Shown here in pieces: positions 42,077-50,573 of a stretch of 64,000 nucleotides of DNA. Source of the DNA: JAFGLZ01 sp964390905 (GTDB lineage: Bacteria > Planctomycetota > Phycisphaerae > UBA1845 > JAFGLZ01). A program made the translations under genes and the position numbers. The stretch is taken from positions 1 to 64,000 of the forward strand of contig CAYMLO010000005.1 in the NCBI GenBank assembly GCA_964390905.1. Reading direction: 5' to 3'. Under the pieces are notes generated by a model. It was not told where the DNA came from and did not search any database. It saw only the letters and a program-made list of their open reading frames with translations. Numbering within the stretch: the stretch's first letter is position 1; each line of letters opens with the position of its first letter.

Positions 42077-42841
42077 ATGACCGACGATTGGCTACAAGGA
42101 AAGACCGCCCTGGTCACCGGCTCGAGCCGCGGGCTCGGGGCGGGGATCGTCAAGGTGCTGGCCGAGTACGGCGCCGACGTGATCGTCCACCACCGCGACA
42201 GCCTCGATCGGGCGCAGGGCGTCGTCGCCGACATCGAGGCCGCGGGCGGTCGGGCCACGATCGCTCAGGCGGATCTGACCGATCCGGACCAGGTCCAGCA
42301 GATGTTCGACGCCCTCCGCCGCGACGTCGGGCCGATCGACGTCCTCGTCAACAACGCCGGCACGTCGCAGCCCAAGGACATCTTCGAGATCTCGCTGGCC
42401 GACTGGCAGCGGATGATGGCCGTCAATCTCACCAGCGCGTTTCTCTGCTCGCAGGCCGTCGCGGCCGACATGCGGTCGCGGAACTGGGGGCGGATCCTCA
42501 TGATCAGCTCGGCCGTCGCGCGGCAGGGCGCCCTGTTCGGCCACGTCCACTACGCCGCCACCAAGTCCGGCATGATCGGGTTCGCCAAGACGCTCGCCCG
42601 CACGCTCGCCCCGCACCGCGTCACCGTCAACACGCTGGGCGTCGGCACGGTCGACACCGAACTGCTCCACCAGACGCTCACCGACGAGCAGATCCAGGTC
42701 GCCTACAGCCGGATCCCCCTGCAACGCTTCTGTCAGCCCAGCGAGGTGGGTCACCTCTGCGCATTCCTCGCGAGCGACCGCGCCGCCTACATCACCGGCG
42801 CGATGGTCGACATCAACGGGGGAATGGTGATGGACGGATAA
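42077..42841 (+). CDS. short-chain dehydrogenase/reductase (SDR)
   Basis: A 254-residue cytoplasmic classical SDR. The cofactor motif TGSSRGLG is at 14-21, NNAG at 92-95, and the catalytic triad is Ser144/145 (ISSAV), Tyr159 and Lys163 (YAATK). The C-terminal VNTLGVGTVDTEL and ASDRAAYITGAMVDINGGM are typical of the 3-oxoacyl-ACP-reductase/sugar-alcohol type. HH rather than acidic residues after strand 2 (VIVHHRDSLDR) suggests NADP use. The substrate cannot be told from sequence. ATG 42077 has GAGAGGA upstream. It is transcribed alone and converges on a PEP-CTERM gene. Confidence 0.9.
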   Translation: MTDDWLQGKTALVTGSSRGLGAGIVKVLAEYGADVIVHHRDSLDRAQGVVADIEAAGGRATIAQADLTDPDQVQQMFDALRRDVGPIDVLVNNAGTSQPKDIFEISLADWQRMMAVNLTSAFLCSQAVAADMRSRNWGRILMISSAVARQGALFGHVHYAATKSGMIGFAKTLARTLAPHRVTVNTLGVGTVDTELLHQTLTDEQIQVAYSRIPLQRFCQPSEVGHLCAFLASDRAAYITGAMVDINGGMVMDG

Positions 42842-42846
42842 GCAAG

Positions 42847-42909
42847 GTAGGGCGGGTTCCACCCGCCTCTCATAGGGGAGCCACGGATGGCGGGTGGAAC
42901 CCGCCCTAC
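42847..42909. repeat. inverted repeat with perfect 21-base arms (GGCGGGTGGAACCCGCC type)
   Basis: Arms 42847-42867 and 42889-42909 are perfect inverted copies of GTAGGGCGGGTTCCACCCGC plus one base, and each arm also has its own small palindrome (GGCGGGTTCCACCCGCC). It starts six bases after the SDR stop codon in the gap between convergent genes. Confidence 0.8.
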
Positions 42910-42935
42910 TCCGCGACCTTGCGCGCGCCCGACGC

Positions 42936-42961
42936 ACGGCGGGTCGGCGATGACCCGCCGT
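42936..42961. terminator. perfect hairpin between convergent genes, probable terminator
   Basis: ACGGCGGGTC (42936-42945) pairs perfectly with GACCCGCCGT (42952-42961) around a six-base loop. It lies between the inverted repeat at 42847 and the end of the convergent PEP-CTERM gene at 42987. There is no T run, so the terminator role is inferred from position. Confidence 0.4.
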
Positions 42962-42986
42962 ATACGGCCCTCTCCGTCGCGCCTCT

Positions 42987-44036
42987 CTATCCCCACCGCC
43001 GCCGGAGCAACGCCAGCCCACCGAGGGCGAGCAGCCCCATCGTGCCCGGCTCAGGGACCCGCGCGACGCGGAACCCCCTGTCCATCCCGACTTGCAGCAC
43101 ACCGTCGCAGTTGCGGGCCCCGGCGTGGAGGCCCCAGTGGACGTTGGGCCACCCGCCGCCGCGGTAGACACGCCCGTACGTCCCCTCCCGCGTCTCGGTC
43201 CATTCCTGCACGTTACCGCTCTGGTCGTACGTTCGGTACGCGCTGAAGCTCCACTCAAACTCGCCGACCTCGGTCCGGTAGTACGGAGCGCCGATCGTAT
43301 ACTCAACAGGATAGTTGACGTAGAAGTTCGCGTTGTTGCCCTCGTCCGGAACGGTCACCTGATTGCTTGGCGGGGTGTCTGACAGGGTCGCGTAGTCATA
43401 GTACCCCGCGATGTTCCCCCCGCCCTTATAGTAGGCGGCCTTGTACCATTCGTCCTCGGTGGGCAGGACCCACACGGCGTCCGGCTTTCGCGTCGCGGCA
43501 TCGACGGCGGGCGACGTCACCGCGCCGTTGAGGACGTACGACCCATCCTCCGTCAGAGCGGCATCGAAGTTCGGGTCGCCGGTCAACGTCCCGATCGGCT
43601 GCCCGTTGGTCATCCAGTTACAGAACCGCACCGCGTCGCCCCAGTTGACGAGGTTCATCGGGCGCTCTGACCAGTCCCCGTCGATCGCGTACGTGTAGCT
43701 GCCCCAAGAGCCGCTCCGCCGGATCTTGGGCCCCTTGTCGTTGGTCCACATGTACGTCTCGTAGAGCGTGTAGTAGTCCGCGGCCGCCACGGCGTTCAGG
43801 AACTCGCAGTACTGACCGGCTGTCACTTCGTACGTGCCGATCTCATACACGTAGTCCACGGCGCCGCAGACGCGGGTGGAGCCGTGTCCATACACGTCCG
43901 CTCCTTCCCCTGATACCTCGCCGACGTTGCACGGGTCCATGACGACCACCGTGCTCATCTGCAGGCCGAAAGCCGCTGAGGCCATCGCCGCAAGAAGCAG
44001 TCCCGTCGCCTTGATCACATCCGTTCGTCCTATCAT
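42987..44036 (-). CDS. secreted SUMF1/formylglycine-generating-enzyme-fold protein with PEP-CTERM tail
   Basis: A 349-residue exported protein: signal peptide about 1-24, a formylglycine-generating-enzyme-type sulfatase-modifying fold, then the PEP-CTERM tail VPEPGTMGLLALGGLALLRRRWG. Fold signatures are YEIGTYEVTAGQYCEFLNA, PMNLVNWGDAVRFCNWM, WVLPTEDEWYKAAYYKGG, YDQSGNVQEWTETREG and RVYRGGGWPNVHWGLHAGARN...GFRVARV. The combination of this fold with PEP-CTERM is common in planctomycetes and probably is not a true sulfatase activator, because the protein is exported and no sulfatase gene is nearby. It is followed on the same strand by the PEP-CTERM gene at 44124 upstream of it. Confidence 0.87.
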   Translation of the reverse strand: MIGRTDVIKATGLLLAAMASAAFGLQMSTVVVMDPCNVGEVSGEGADVYGHGSTRVCGAVDYVYEIGTYEVTAGQYCEFLNAVAAADYYTLYETYMWTNDKGPKIRRSGSWGSYTYAIDGDWSERPMNLVNWGDAVRFCNWMTNGQPIGTLTGDPNFDAALTEDGSYVLNGAVTSPAVDAATRKPDAVWVLPTEDEWYKAAYYKGGGNIAGYYDYATLSDTPPSNQVTVPDEGNNANFYVNYPVEYTIGAPYYRTEVGEFEWSFSAYRTYDQSGNVQEWTETREGTYGRVYRGGGWPNVHWGLHAGARNCDGVLQVGMDRGFRVARVPEPGTMGLLALGGLALLRRRWG

Positions 44037-44123
44037 CGGCTCACCCTTTCCTGCCCCCCCCGATGTCTTGATCCGGCGTTGGCTTGCGAAGGTCTCTTTC
44101 GGGCACCTTCGCGCCCCCCGGCG

Positions 44124-44843
44124 CTATCCCCGCCGCCGTCGCAGCAGGGCGACCGCGCCGAGGGCCATCAGCGAGACGGCGGTGGGCTCCGGCACGATCT
44201 CGAACTCGACCAGGTTGTAGTGACCATGCCCGGTGTCGCTCGAGGTATTGGAGCCCCACTGCACATACTGGAAGCCCCGGTCCCGGTCATAGCCAAGGTC
44301 GCTGGCCTCCAGCCCCCCATCCACGTAGAAGTCGGCCAATCCGTCGGCGGGGTCACACACCAGCTCGTACAGGTGATAGCCGCTGCCGGGGACGGTGATC
44401 GTCCCGCCGCTGCCCACGTCGACGAGGGCGTTCCCCGAGGCGTCAGATCCAAATCTCATCGAGAAGTAGTTGTACGGGTTGCCGGTGGTTTCGTAGACGA
44501 CGTGGACGGACGCGCCCAGCGTGTCGGGGATGTCCACGACGCGGAGCCTCGTGCGGAGCACCCAGCCGTTGAGCGATGCCTCCTCGCGCTCGGGGTTCGT
44601 CAGGTTCTGCTGGAGACAGTAGTAGCCGCCGTTGTCGTCGACCTTCCACGCGGGAAGGGCCTCCGGCGGACTCGTCACGGGGCCCTGAACATACGAGCCC
44701 CCCTGAGCGCCGACATACCACCCCTCCGTGAGCGGGTTCGTGTCGCCGACGTGCTGGGCGACGATGCCCACCGCCGACGCCACACCGCTGAAGGTGAAAA
44801 CAAGCGCCACTGCCCCCAATGTCACAGCCCATCTGCGTCCCAT
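44124..44843 (-). CDS. secreted PEP-CTERM protein with a jelly-roll-like domain
   Basis: A 239-residue exported protein (signal peptide about 1-24, AVTLGAVALVFTFSGVASA). The body is beta-rich and reads like a LamG/concanavalin-type domain (WVLRTRLRVVDIPDTLGASVHVVYETTGNPYNYFSMRFG, YHLYELVCDPADGLADFYVDGG). It ends VPEPTAVSLMALGAVALLRRRRG, a PEP-CTERM signal for exosortase-dependent surface sorting. ATG 44843 has GTAGGAGG nine bases upstream; an ATG seven bases earlier is in another frame. No exosortase gene lies in the window. Function unknown, probably a surface structural or glycan-binding protein. Confidence 0.8.
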   Translation of the reverse strand: MGRRWAVTLGAVALVFTFSGVASAVGIVAQHVGDTNPLTEGWYVGAQGGSYVQGPVTSPPEALPAWKVDDNGGYYCLQQNLTNPEREEASLNGWVLRTRLRVVDIPDTLGASVHVVYETTGNPYNYFSMRFGSDASGNALVDVGSGGTITVPGSGYHLYELVCDPADGLADFYVDGGLEASDLGYDRDRGFQYVQWGSNTSSDTGHGHYNLVEFEIVPEPTAVSLMALGAVALLRRRRG

Positions 44844-45328
44844 TGCACATTTCCTCCTACAAGAAAGGTCTCCCGTTCCCCCAGTCTCTCCCTTGACCGA
44901 ATCAGGACGCCCGGGGCCTTCTGCGCGGAGGTTCGCGCGCAGCAATCAAAGACCCTCAGCGCCTGCTCTCTCGGTGCCACTCTGCGAGCGGTCGTGTCTG
45001 ACCATGTTGGATCTTGAGAGGAAGGCCCCCACCAGAACGGACGGGGTGAACCCTCTCCCTCCTACTCCGTTCCCTCTGAAAGGGTTAATTCTACCACACA
45101 GGGACCCGTAGGAGACAACCAAATTGTGGACTTTGTTTAATAATGATCGCGCCACGAAGAAAAAACGTCCTATTTCTGTGGGTAGCAACGACTTGGGCTT
45201 CACACTGATCGCAGATCTGCCGAGCGGCAGGGGGCGACGACGAACTGGCGCGCCTTTGCGCGGTCAGCCGAAATAGACGGACCGGCCTGGCGTTGTTCGT
45301 GATAGGGCGTTCTGAGGGGAGTTGAGAT
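44844..45328. other. 485-base divergent intergenic region, partly AT-rich
   Basis: Between the divergent PEP-CTERM and PhoPQ-related genes. A stretch from about 45080 to 45180 is AT-rich (TTTAATAATGATC, AAGAAAAAACG) and is likely to hold promoters in both directions, but I cannot find a pair of boxes with good spacing. No gene or repeat copy is recognised. Confidence 0.45.
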
Positions 45329-47041
45329 ATGACACATTACGCTTGTCGAACCATTGGCTGCATAGCGGCTGTTGTTCTGATCGCTGCGGGCTGGATCTCG
45401 CCGGCGCTCGCCACGCCGTTGGACGACTACGTGGCCGAGCCGGATGAGGCCTATACCTGGTCGCTCAAGCACACCATTCCCGGGACGGGCTACGAGGGGC
45501 ATGTCCTGGTGATGGTCTCGCAGACCTGGCGGAGTCGGGAGGAGGTCGATCGCCGACATTGGATCCACTGGGTGATCCTCATCGTCCCGACGACGGTGAC
45601 CAGCGACACCGCGTTCCTCATGATCGACGGCGGCAACAACGGCGGCGACCCGCCGGAGTCCGTGGACGACACGCTGGCCGGCATCGCCGTGGCGAGCAAC
45701 ACCGTCATCACGCAGGTCAAGATGGTCCCGAGCCAGCCGCTGACGTTCGACGACGAGACCGAGTCGCGGCGGGAGGACGCCCTGATCGCCTACTCCTGGG
45801 ACAAGTTCCTGACCACCGGCGACGTGACCTGGCCCGCACAACTGCCGATGGCCAAGACCGTCGTGCGAGGGATGGACACGATCCAGGCTTACCTGGCCGA
45901 CCCCAACTATGTCGATCCACCGATCGGCATCAACCAGTTCGTGGTCGGCGGCGGGTCCAAGCGGGGGTGGACCACGTGGCTGACGGCCGCCGTCGACGAC
46001 CGCGTCATCGCCATCATGCCCACGGTGATCGACGTCCTCAACGTCGAGACGTCGTTCGAGCATCACCACAATTCCTACGGCTTCTGGACCCCCGCGGTGC
46101 ACGACTACGTCGAGATGGGCATCATGGACTGGATGGGCACCCAAGAGCTCATCGACCTGATGGACATCGTCGACCCGTACGTCTACCGCGACCGCTTCAC
46201 GATGCCCAAGTTCCTGATCAACGCGACGGGCGATCAGTTCTTCCATCCGGAATCCTCGCAGTTCTACTGGGACGACCTGATCGGCGAGAAGCATTTGCGC
46301 TACGTTCCCAATACGGATCACGCCTTCACCGGCGCGGAGGTCGACGTGGCGTCGTGCTCGCTGGCCTACTACCGTGCGATCCTCAACGGCACGCCGCTGC
46401 CGCAGTTCTCCTGGACGTTGGAGGACGACGGCTCGATCCGCGTGGAGACCGTCGACACGCCGACGGCCGTCCGGTTGTGGCAGGCCAGCAACCCGACGGC
46501 GCGGGACTTCCGGTTGGAGACGATCGGGGCCGCCTGGACCAGTTCGGACCTGACCGACCAGGGCGGCGGGGTGTACGTCGGCGAGGTGCCCGAGCCGCTG
46601 ACGGGCTGGACGGCGTTCCTGGTCGAGCTGGAGTTCGACAGCGGGGATCCGACCGCGCCCTACACGTTCAGCACGCAAGTCCGGGTCCTGCCCGAGCCGG
46701 CCATCCTGGGCTTGGACGTCGTCAACGAGCCCTGGGGCAGCGTCGAGGTCGACCCGAATCTGCCGAGCTACTACGACCCGAACACGGCCGTGACGCTGAC
46801 GGCGGTGCCCATCGAGGGGAGAGGTTTCAAGCACTGGCTCATCGATGACCCCAACCACCCCGGCGACGCCAACCACGCCGCGATGGACGCCAACAACCCG
46901 ATCACGCTCCTGATGGATGACGACCGCAACGTGACGGCCGTCTTCGAGTGCGGCAGCGGCGTGGGCCAGGCGCTCCCCCTGCTGGCAGTTGCGGCCGTCC
47001 TCTTCGGACTGGCGGCTCGTTTCATGCGAAGACGGAACTGA
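45329..47041 (+). CDS. PhoPQ-activated pathogenicity-related (PqaA-type) secreted hydrolase with Cys-Gly-Ser-Gly tail
   Basis: A 570-residue exported protein (signal peptide about 1-28). The body is the PhoPQ_related alpha/beta-hydrolase-like family: LDDYVAEPDEAYTWSLKHTI, WIHWVILIVPTTV, INQFVVGGGSKRGWTTWLTAAVDDRVIAIMPTVIDVLN (nucleophile elbow), and PKFLINATGDQFFHPESSQFYW. An InlB-like repeat follows (LGLDVVNEPWGSVEVDPNLP...VTAVF), and the last 30 residues begin CGSGV, contain LPLLA and end in arginines, exactly as in the esterase at 8070. Surface attachment or sorting by this tail is inferred. ATG 45329 follows GAGGGGAGTTGAGAT. The gene is alone on its strand and converges on recG. Confidence 0.88.
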   Translation: MTHYACRTIGCIAAVVLIAAGWISPALATPLDDYVAEPDEAYTWSLKHTIPGTGYEGHVLVMVSQTWRSREEVDRRHWIHWVILIVPTTVTSDTAFLMIDGGNNGGDPPESVDDTLAGIAVASNTVITQVKMVPSQPLTFDDETESRREDALIAYSWDKFLTTGDVTWPAQLPMAKTVVRGMDTIQAYLADPNYVDPPIGINQFVVGGGSKRGWTTWLTAAVDDRVIAIMPTVIDVLNVETSFEHHHNSYGFWTPAVHDYVEMGIMDWMGTQELIDLMDIVDPYVYRDRFTMPKFLINATGDQFFHPESSQFYWDDLIGEKHLRYVPNTDHAFTGAEVDVASCSLAYYRAILNGTPLPQFSWTLEDDGSIRVETVDTPTAVRLWQASNPTARDFRLETIGAAWTSSDLTDQGGGVYVGEVPEPLTGWTAFLVELEFDSGDPTAPYTFSTQVRVLPEPAILGLDVVNEPWGSVEVDPNLPSYYDPNTAVTLTAVPIEGRGFKHWLIDDPNHPGDANHAAMDANNPITLLMDDDRNVTAVFECGSGVGQALPLLAVAAVLFGLAARFMRRRN

Positions 47042-47141
47042 CCGACGAACACGGGCGTCTCAGGCCCCCCGAACACAGCCACCGGGCACGCCTTCCTCGC
47101 ACGTTTCAGTCGAGAACGAACGTCACTGATCGAGGGCGGCG

Positions 47142-49226
47142 CTAGCCCACGTCAATCAGTTCGAAGCGTCCCGCCATTGCCCGCTGGAGTTCAGTCCGGA
47201 TCGCCGCGTGAGCCGGATCGGCCAGGTTCGGGTCGGCGGCCAGCAGGGCGGCCGCGTCGTCTCGGGCCTGCGTCAGCAGATCGACGTCAGCGATCAGGTC
47301 GGCCACCCTCAGGTCGAACCCGTGCTGGCGCTGGCCTCCCATCAGATCCCCCGGCCCGCGGAGCAGCAGGTCTTCCTCGGCGATTCGGAATCCGTCGGTG
47401 GTTCGGACCAGCGCGCTCAGCCGCGATCTGGCGGCGTCGCCCGGGTCCTGCGCCATCAGCAGGCAATAGCCCGGGCGGCTGCCGCGGCCGATCCGGCCGC
47501 GGAGCTGATGCAGTTGCGACAGGCCGAACCGTTCGGCGTTCTGGACGACCATGACGGTGGCGTTGGGCACGTCGATGCCCACCTCGACCACCGTCGTGGC
47601 GCACAGCGCGTCGATCTCGCCCGACGCGAACTGCCGCATGATGCCGTCCTTCTCGTCGGGCCTCATCCGCCCGTGCAGCAGCCCGACCCGACGACCGGGG
47701 AACACGTCGGCCCGCAATCGATCCACCTCGACGGTGGCGGCGGCCAGCGGCATCGCCTCGGACTCTTCGACGAGAGGATAGACCACGAAGACCTGCTCTC
47801 CCGCGTCGATCCGCTCACGGACGAACGCCCAGGCCTCCTCGGCGTCGGCCGGCGGGACGTACCGCGTGCGGATCGGTTTGCGTCCCGGCGGCAGGGCGTC
47901 GATGACCGACACGTCCAGGTCGCCGAAGAGGGTCAACGCCAGCGTCCGGGGAATGGGCGTGGCTGTCATTATCAGATAGTGGGGCCGGCCCTCGGTCGCT
48001 TTGCTTCGAATGGTCGCCCGCTGCACGACGCCGAACTTGTGCTGCTCGTCGATGATGACCAGACCCAGCCGATGGAACTCGACGTCGCGCTCCAGGAGCG
48101 CCTGCGTGCCGATAACGAGATCCACCTCGCCCTTGCCGACGCGTTCGATCTGCTCGGTCCGGTCGGCCCGCGACAGCCCTCCGACCAGCAGCGCGGTCCG
48201 CACCCGGCTGTTGACCAGATAGCGTTCGATGCTGCGGTAGTGCTGCTCGGCGAGGATCTCGGTCGGGGCCATGATGGCGACCTGGTACCGATGGGCCACC
48301 GTCAGGAGGGCCGCGTAGAGCGCCACCACCGTCTTGCCCGCCCCGACGTCGCCTTGCAGCAACCGGTTCATCGGGATCGGCCTGGCCAGGTCGGCGACGA
48401 TCTGGTCGATCGCGCGCCGCTGGGCGGCCGTCAGCTTGAACGGAAACCGCCTGCAGATGCGGCGATTGATCTCGTCGGTGTTGACGATCGGGAATCCACG
48501 GACCGACGACCGGGCCAGGCGCCGCTTTCGCAGAATAGCCAGCTGCATCAAGAACAGCTCGTCGTAGGCCAGTCGCCTGCGGGCTACGGTGGCGTCCTCA
48601 AGATGGATCGGCTGGTGGGCGCGCTGCAGCGCCGTCCGCCGCAACGGGAGGCTGCGCTTCTGTCGATGCGCATCGCCGAACCATTCCACGACCTGGCCGA
48701 GCACGGCGGGCAACATCCGCGACAGCAGCCGTGCGATCTGCGCGCTGGTCAGGCCTTCGGTCGCACGGTAGACGGGCAGGAGTCGCTGTCGTGCGGCGAC
48801 GGCCTCGTCGTCCTCGTCGCCGATGACTTGGAGGGTCGGGTTGACGAATTGCGGCTTGCCTCTGTAGTCGCCGACCGTGCCGCTGATGCGAATCGTGTCG
48901 CCCGGGGCGATCTGCTTGCGCACCCAAGCGGCGTTGAACCAACGAGCCGTACACTGACCCGTCGCGTCCACGACCTTGGCGACGATGGACGGTTGGCGGA
49001 ATCCGCCGTGCGACCGGACGCTCATGACCCCGCCGATCACGGTGCAGACTTCTCCCAGGACCAGTTCGCCCACGCTGCAGGCCTCCGGTTCGCGCTCGTA
49101 GCGAAATGGTAGATGGAGCGCCAGATCCCCCACGGTGTGGATGCCCAGGTTTGCCAACAACGCGGCCCGGTTCGGGCCGACCCCCGAGAGGTACTGCACC
49201 GGGCTATCCAAGGTGATGTCCGCCAC
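47142..49226 (-). CDS. recG: ATP-dependent DNA helicase RecG
   Basis: A 694-residue helicase that remodels stalled forks and branched DNA. The N-terminal wedge/OB domain (VQYLSGVGPNRAALLANLGIHTVGDLALHLPFRYE to about 150) is followed by Walker A GDVGAGKT (292-299), the DEQH box (393-396), motif III TATPIPRTLALTLFGDLDVSVIDALP, and the C-terminal helicase domain with LLHGRMRPDEKDGIMRQFASGEIDALCATTVVEVGIDVPNATVMVVQNAERFGLSQLHQLRGRIGRG. The TRG motif region is also present near the end. The start is GTG 49226, because the frame is stopped shortly upstream. It forms a probable operon with the LysM lipoprotein and pcm genes. Confidence 0.97.
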   Translation of the reverse strand: MADITLDSPVQYLSGVGPNRAALLANLGIHTVGDLALHLPFRYEREPEACSVGELVLGEVCTVIGGVMSVRSHGGFRQPSIVAKVVDATGQCTARWFNAAWVRKQIAPGDTIRISGTVGDYRGKPQFVNPTLQVIGDEDDEAVAARQRLLPVYRATEGLTSAQIARLLSRMLPAVLGQVVEWFGDAHRQKRSLPLRRTALQRAHQPIHLEDATVARRRLAYDELFLMQLAILRKRRLARSSVRGFPIVNTDEINRRICRRFPFKLTAAQRRAIDQIVADLARPIPMNRLLQGDVGAGKTVVALYAALLTVAHRYQVAIMAPTEILAEQHYRSIERYLVNSRVRTALLVGGLSRADRTEQIERVGKGEVDLVIGTQALLERDVEFHRLGLVIIDEQHKFGVVQRATIRSKATEGRPHYLIMTATPIPRTLALTLFGDLDVSVIDALPPGRKPIRTRYVPPADAEEAWAFVRERIDAGEQVFVVYPLVEESEAMPLAAATVEVDRLRADVFPGRRVGLLHGRMRPDEKDGIMRQFASGEIDALCATTVVEVGIDVPNATVMVVQNAERFGLSQLHQLRGRIGRGSRPGYCLLMAQDPGDAARSRLSALVRTTDGFRIAEEDLLLRGPGDLMGGQRQHGFDLRVADLIADVDLLTQARDDAAALLAADPNLADPAHAAIRTELQRAMAGRFELIDVG

Positions 49227-49250
49227 GGCAGGTGACGAGCCAATGTCCGA

Positions 49251-49670
49251 CTATGGGATAACCAACTTCATGCCCTTACCGATCTGCTGCGGATCGTCGA
49301 TGCGGCCTCGATTGGCCTGGTAGATCCGCCGCCACTGGCGCTGATCGCCGTAGTATTTCCTGGCCAGCCTGAAAAGCGTCTCGCCCGGTCGGACCACGTG
49401 TACCCTCTCGGCCGGCGGCCGGGGGGCGTAGCGGTCCTTCGGCTGGAGCTTGCCCTGCTTGACGGCCAACTCGCCGGCGGGGTAGATCTTGGCCGACGGT
49501 TCGGTCGACCGAATGCCCGAATCCACCGTCGGAATCAGGTTCTCGATGGACTCGCTCGGCACGGGTGTAGGCTTCCCGCCACCGAAGGACATCCCGTGGC
49601 AGCCCGCCAGGCCTGCAACCCACACGACGACCCCGCAGCGTGCGATTCTTTGTCTGGCGCTTCGCCTCAT
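49251..49670 (-). CDS. LysM-domain lipoprotein
   Basis: A 139-residue lipoprotein with signal peptide and lipobox LAGC (Cys24, WVAGLAGC). A linker rich in proline and charged residues precedes a C-terminal LysM domain (about 89-138: HVVRPGETLFRLARKYYGDQRQWRRIYQANRGRIDDPQQIGKGMKLVIP), which binds peptidoglycan. Such short LysM lipoproteins are common envelope proteins in planctomycetes. ATG 49670 has GGAGGAGAGG upstream. It lies 24 bases before recG and 37 bases after pcm, all on the minus strand. Confidence 0.9.
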   Translation of the reverse strand: MRRSARQRIARCGVVVWVAGLAGCHGMSFGGGKPTPVPSESIENLIPTVDSGIRSTEPSAKIYPAGELAVKQGKLQPKDRYAPRPPAERVHVVRPGETLFRLARKYYGDQRQWRRIYQANRGRIDDPQQIGKGMKLVIP

Positions 49671-49707
49671 GAGCCTCTCCTCCCGTTGTCCGCTGCGGCG
49701 GGGCCGC

Positions 49708-50415
49708 TTACGACGTGCCCAGCGCGTCTTGCGGGTCCCATCCAGCCTGCCCGATCAAGGGGACGAACCGACAGGCGATGTTCGGCCGCTCGACGGTCGT
49801 CTCGCCCTTGCGTTCGATCACCGTCAGCGTCTGGTAGGTCGCCTCGCCGACGGGCACGACCAGCCGCCCGCCGTCGGCGAGTTGCGCCTGCAGGGCCGGG
49901 GGGACCGAGGGCGCCCCGGCCGTGACCATGATCCCGTCGAACGGGCCCTCCTCCGCCCAGCCGACCGTTCCATCGCCGACGCGGAACTCGACGTTGGCAA
50001 CGCCCATCTCCGCGAGCCGCTCCGCCGCCGTCTCGCTCAGCTCGGCCACGCGCTCGATGCTGTAGATGCGCTGGCTCAGAGCGGCCAGAATCGCCGTCTG
50101 ATACCCCGTCCCCGTTCCGATCTCCAGGATACGATGATCGGGCTGGATCTCCAGCAACTGCGTCATCAGCCCGACCATGTACGGCTGGGAGATCGTCTGG
50201 CCGCACTCGATCGACATCGCCTTGTCTTCATAGGCCGATCCCTGATCGCGCGGCAGCACGAACCGCTCCCGCGGGATCCGACCCATGACGTCCAGCACGC
50301 GCTCGTCGTCGACGCCGCGATTCCGCAGCTGCGCCTCAACCATGTGTTGACGGGCGTTCGCGTAGACGTCGTTCGGGCTTGCATCGGTCGGATTGCCCCG
50401 TCTCGCGACCATCAT
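49708..50415 (-). CDS. pcm: protein-L-isoaspartate O-methyltransferase
   Basis: A 235-residue SAM-dependent repair enzyme that methylates L-isoaspartyl residues in damaged proteins. Signatures are VEAQLRNRGVDDERVLDVMGRIPRERFV, YEDKAMSIECGQTISQPYMVGLMTQLL, motif I HRILEIGTGTGYQTAILAAL, IYSIERVAELSETAAERL, and GPFDGIMVTAGAPSVPPALQAQLADGGRLVVPVG. Length and fold are normal for the family. Two adjacent ATG codons (50415 and 50412) are possible and neither has a strong ribosome site. It heads the minus-strand operon with lysM and recG. Confidence 0.95.
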   Translation of the reverse strand: MMVARRGNPTDASPNDVYANARQHMVEAQLRNRGVDDERVLDVMGRIPRERFVLPRDQGSAYEDKAMSIECGQTISQPYMVGLMTQLLEIQPDHRILEIGTGTGYQTAILAALSQRIYSIERVAELSETAAERLAEMGVANVEFRVGDGTVGWAEEGPFDGIMVTAGAPSVPPALQAQLADGGRLVVPVGEATYQTLTVIERKGETTVERPNIACRFVPLIGQAGWDPQDALGTS

Positions 50416-50573
50416 GGTGGGACCATTCTAAGCCCACGCGCGCCGGTGTCTACAGGCCACCTCGCATCCCTGCACTGCATATCGAGCCTCGGTTTGAACC
50501 GCGGTGATTGACCTTCGCCGCAGCGGGGCGTAGGCTCTCGATCGTCCTCGACGTGCGATCAGGAGAGTGGGAC

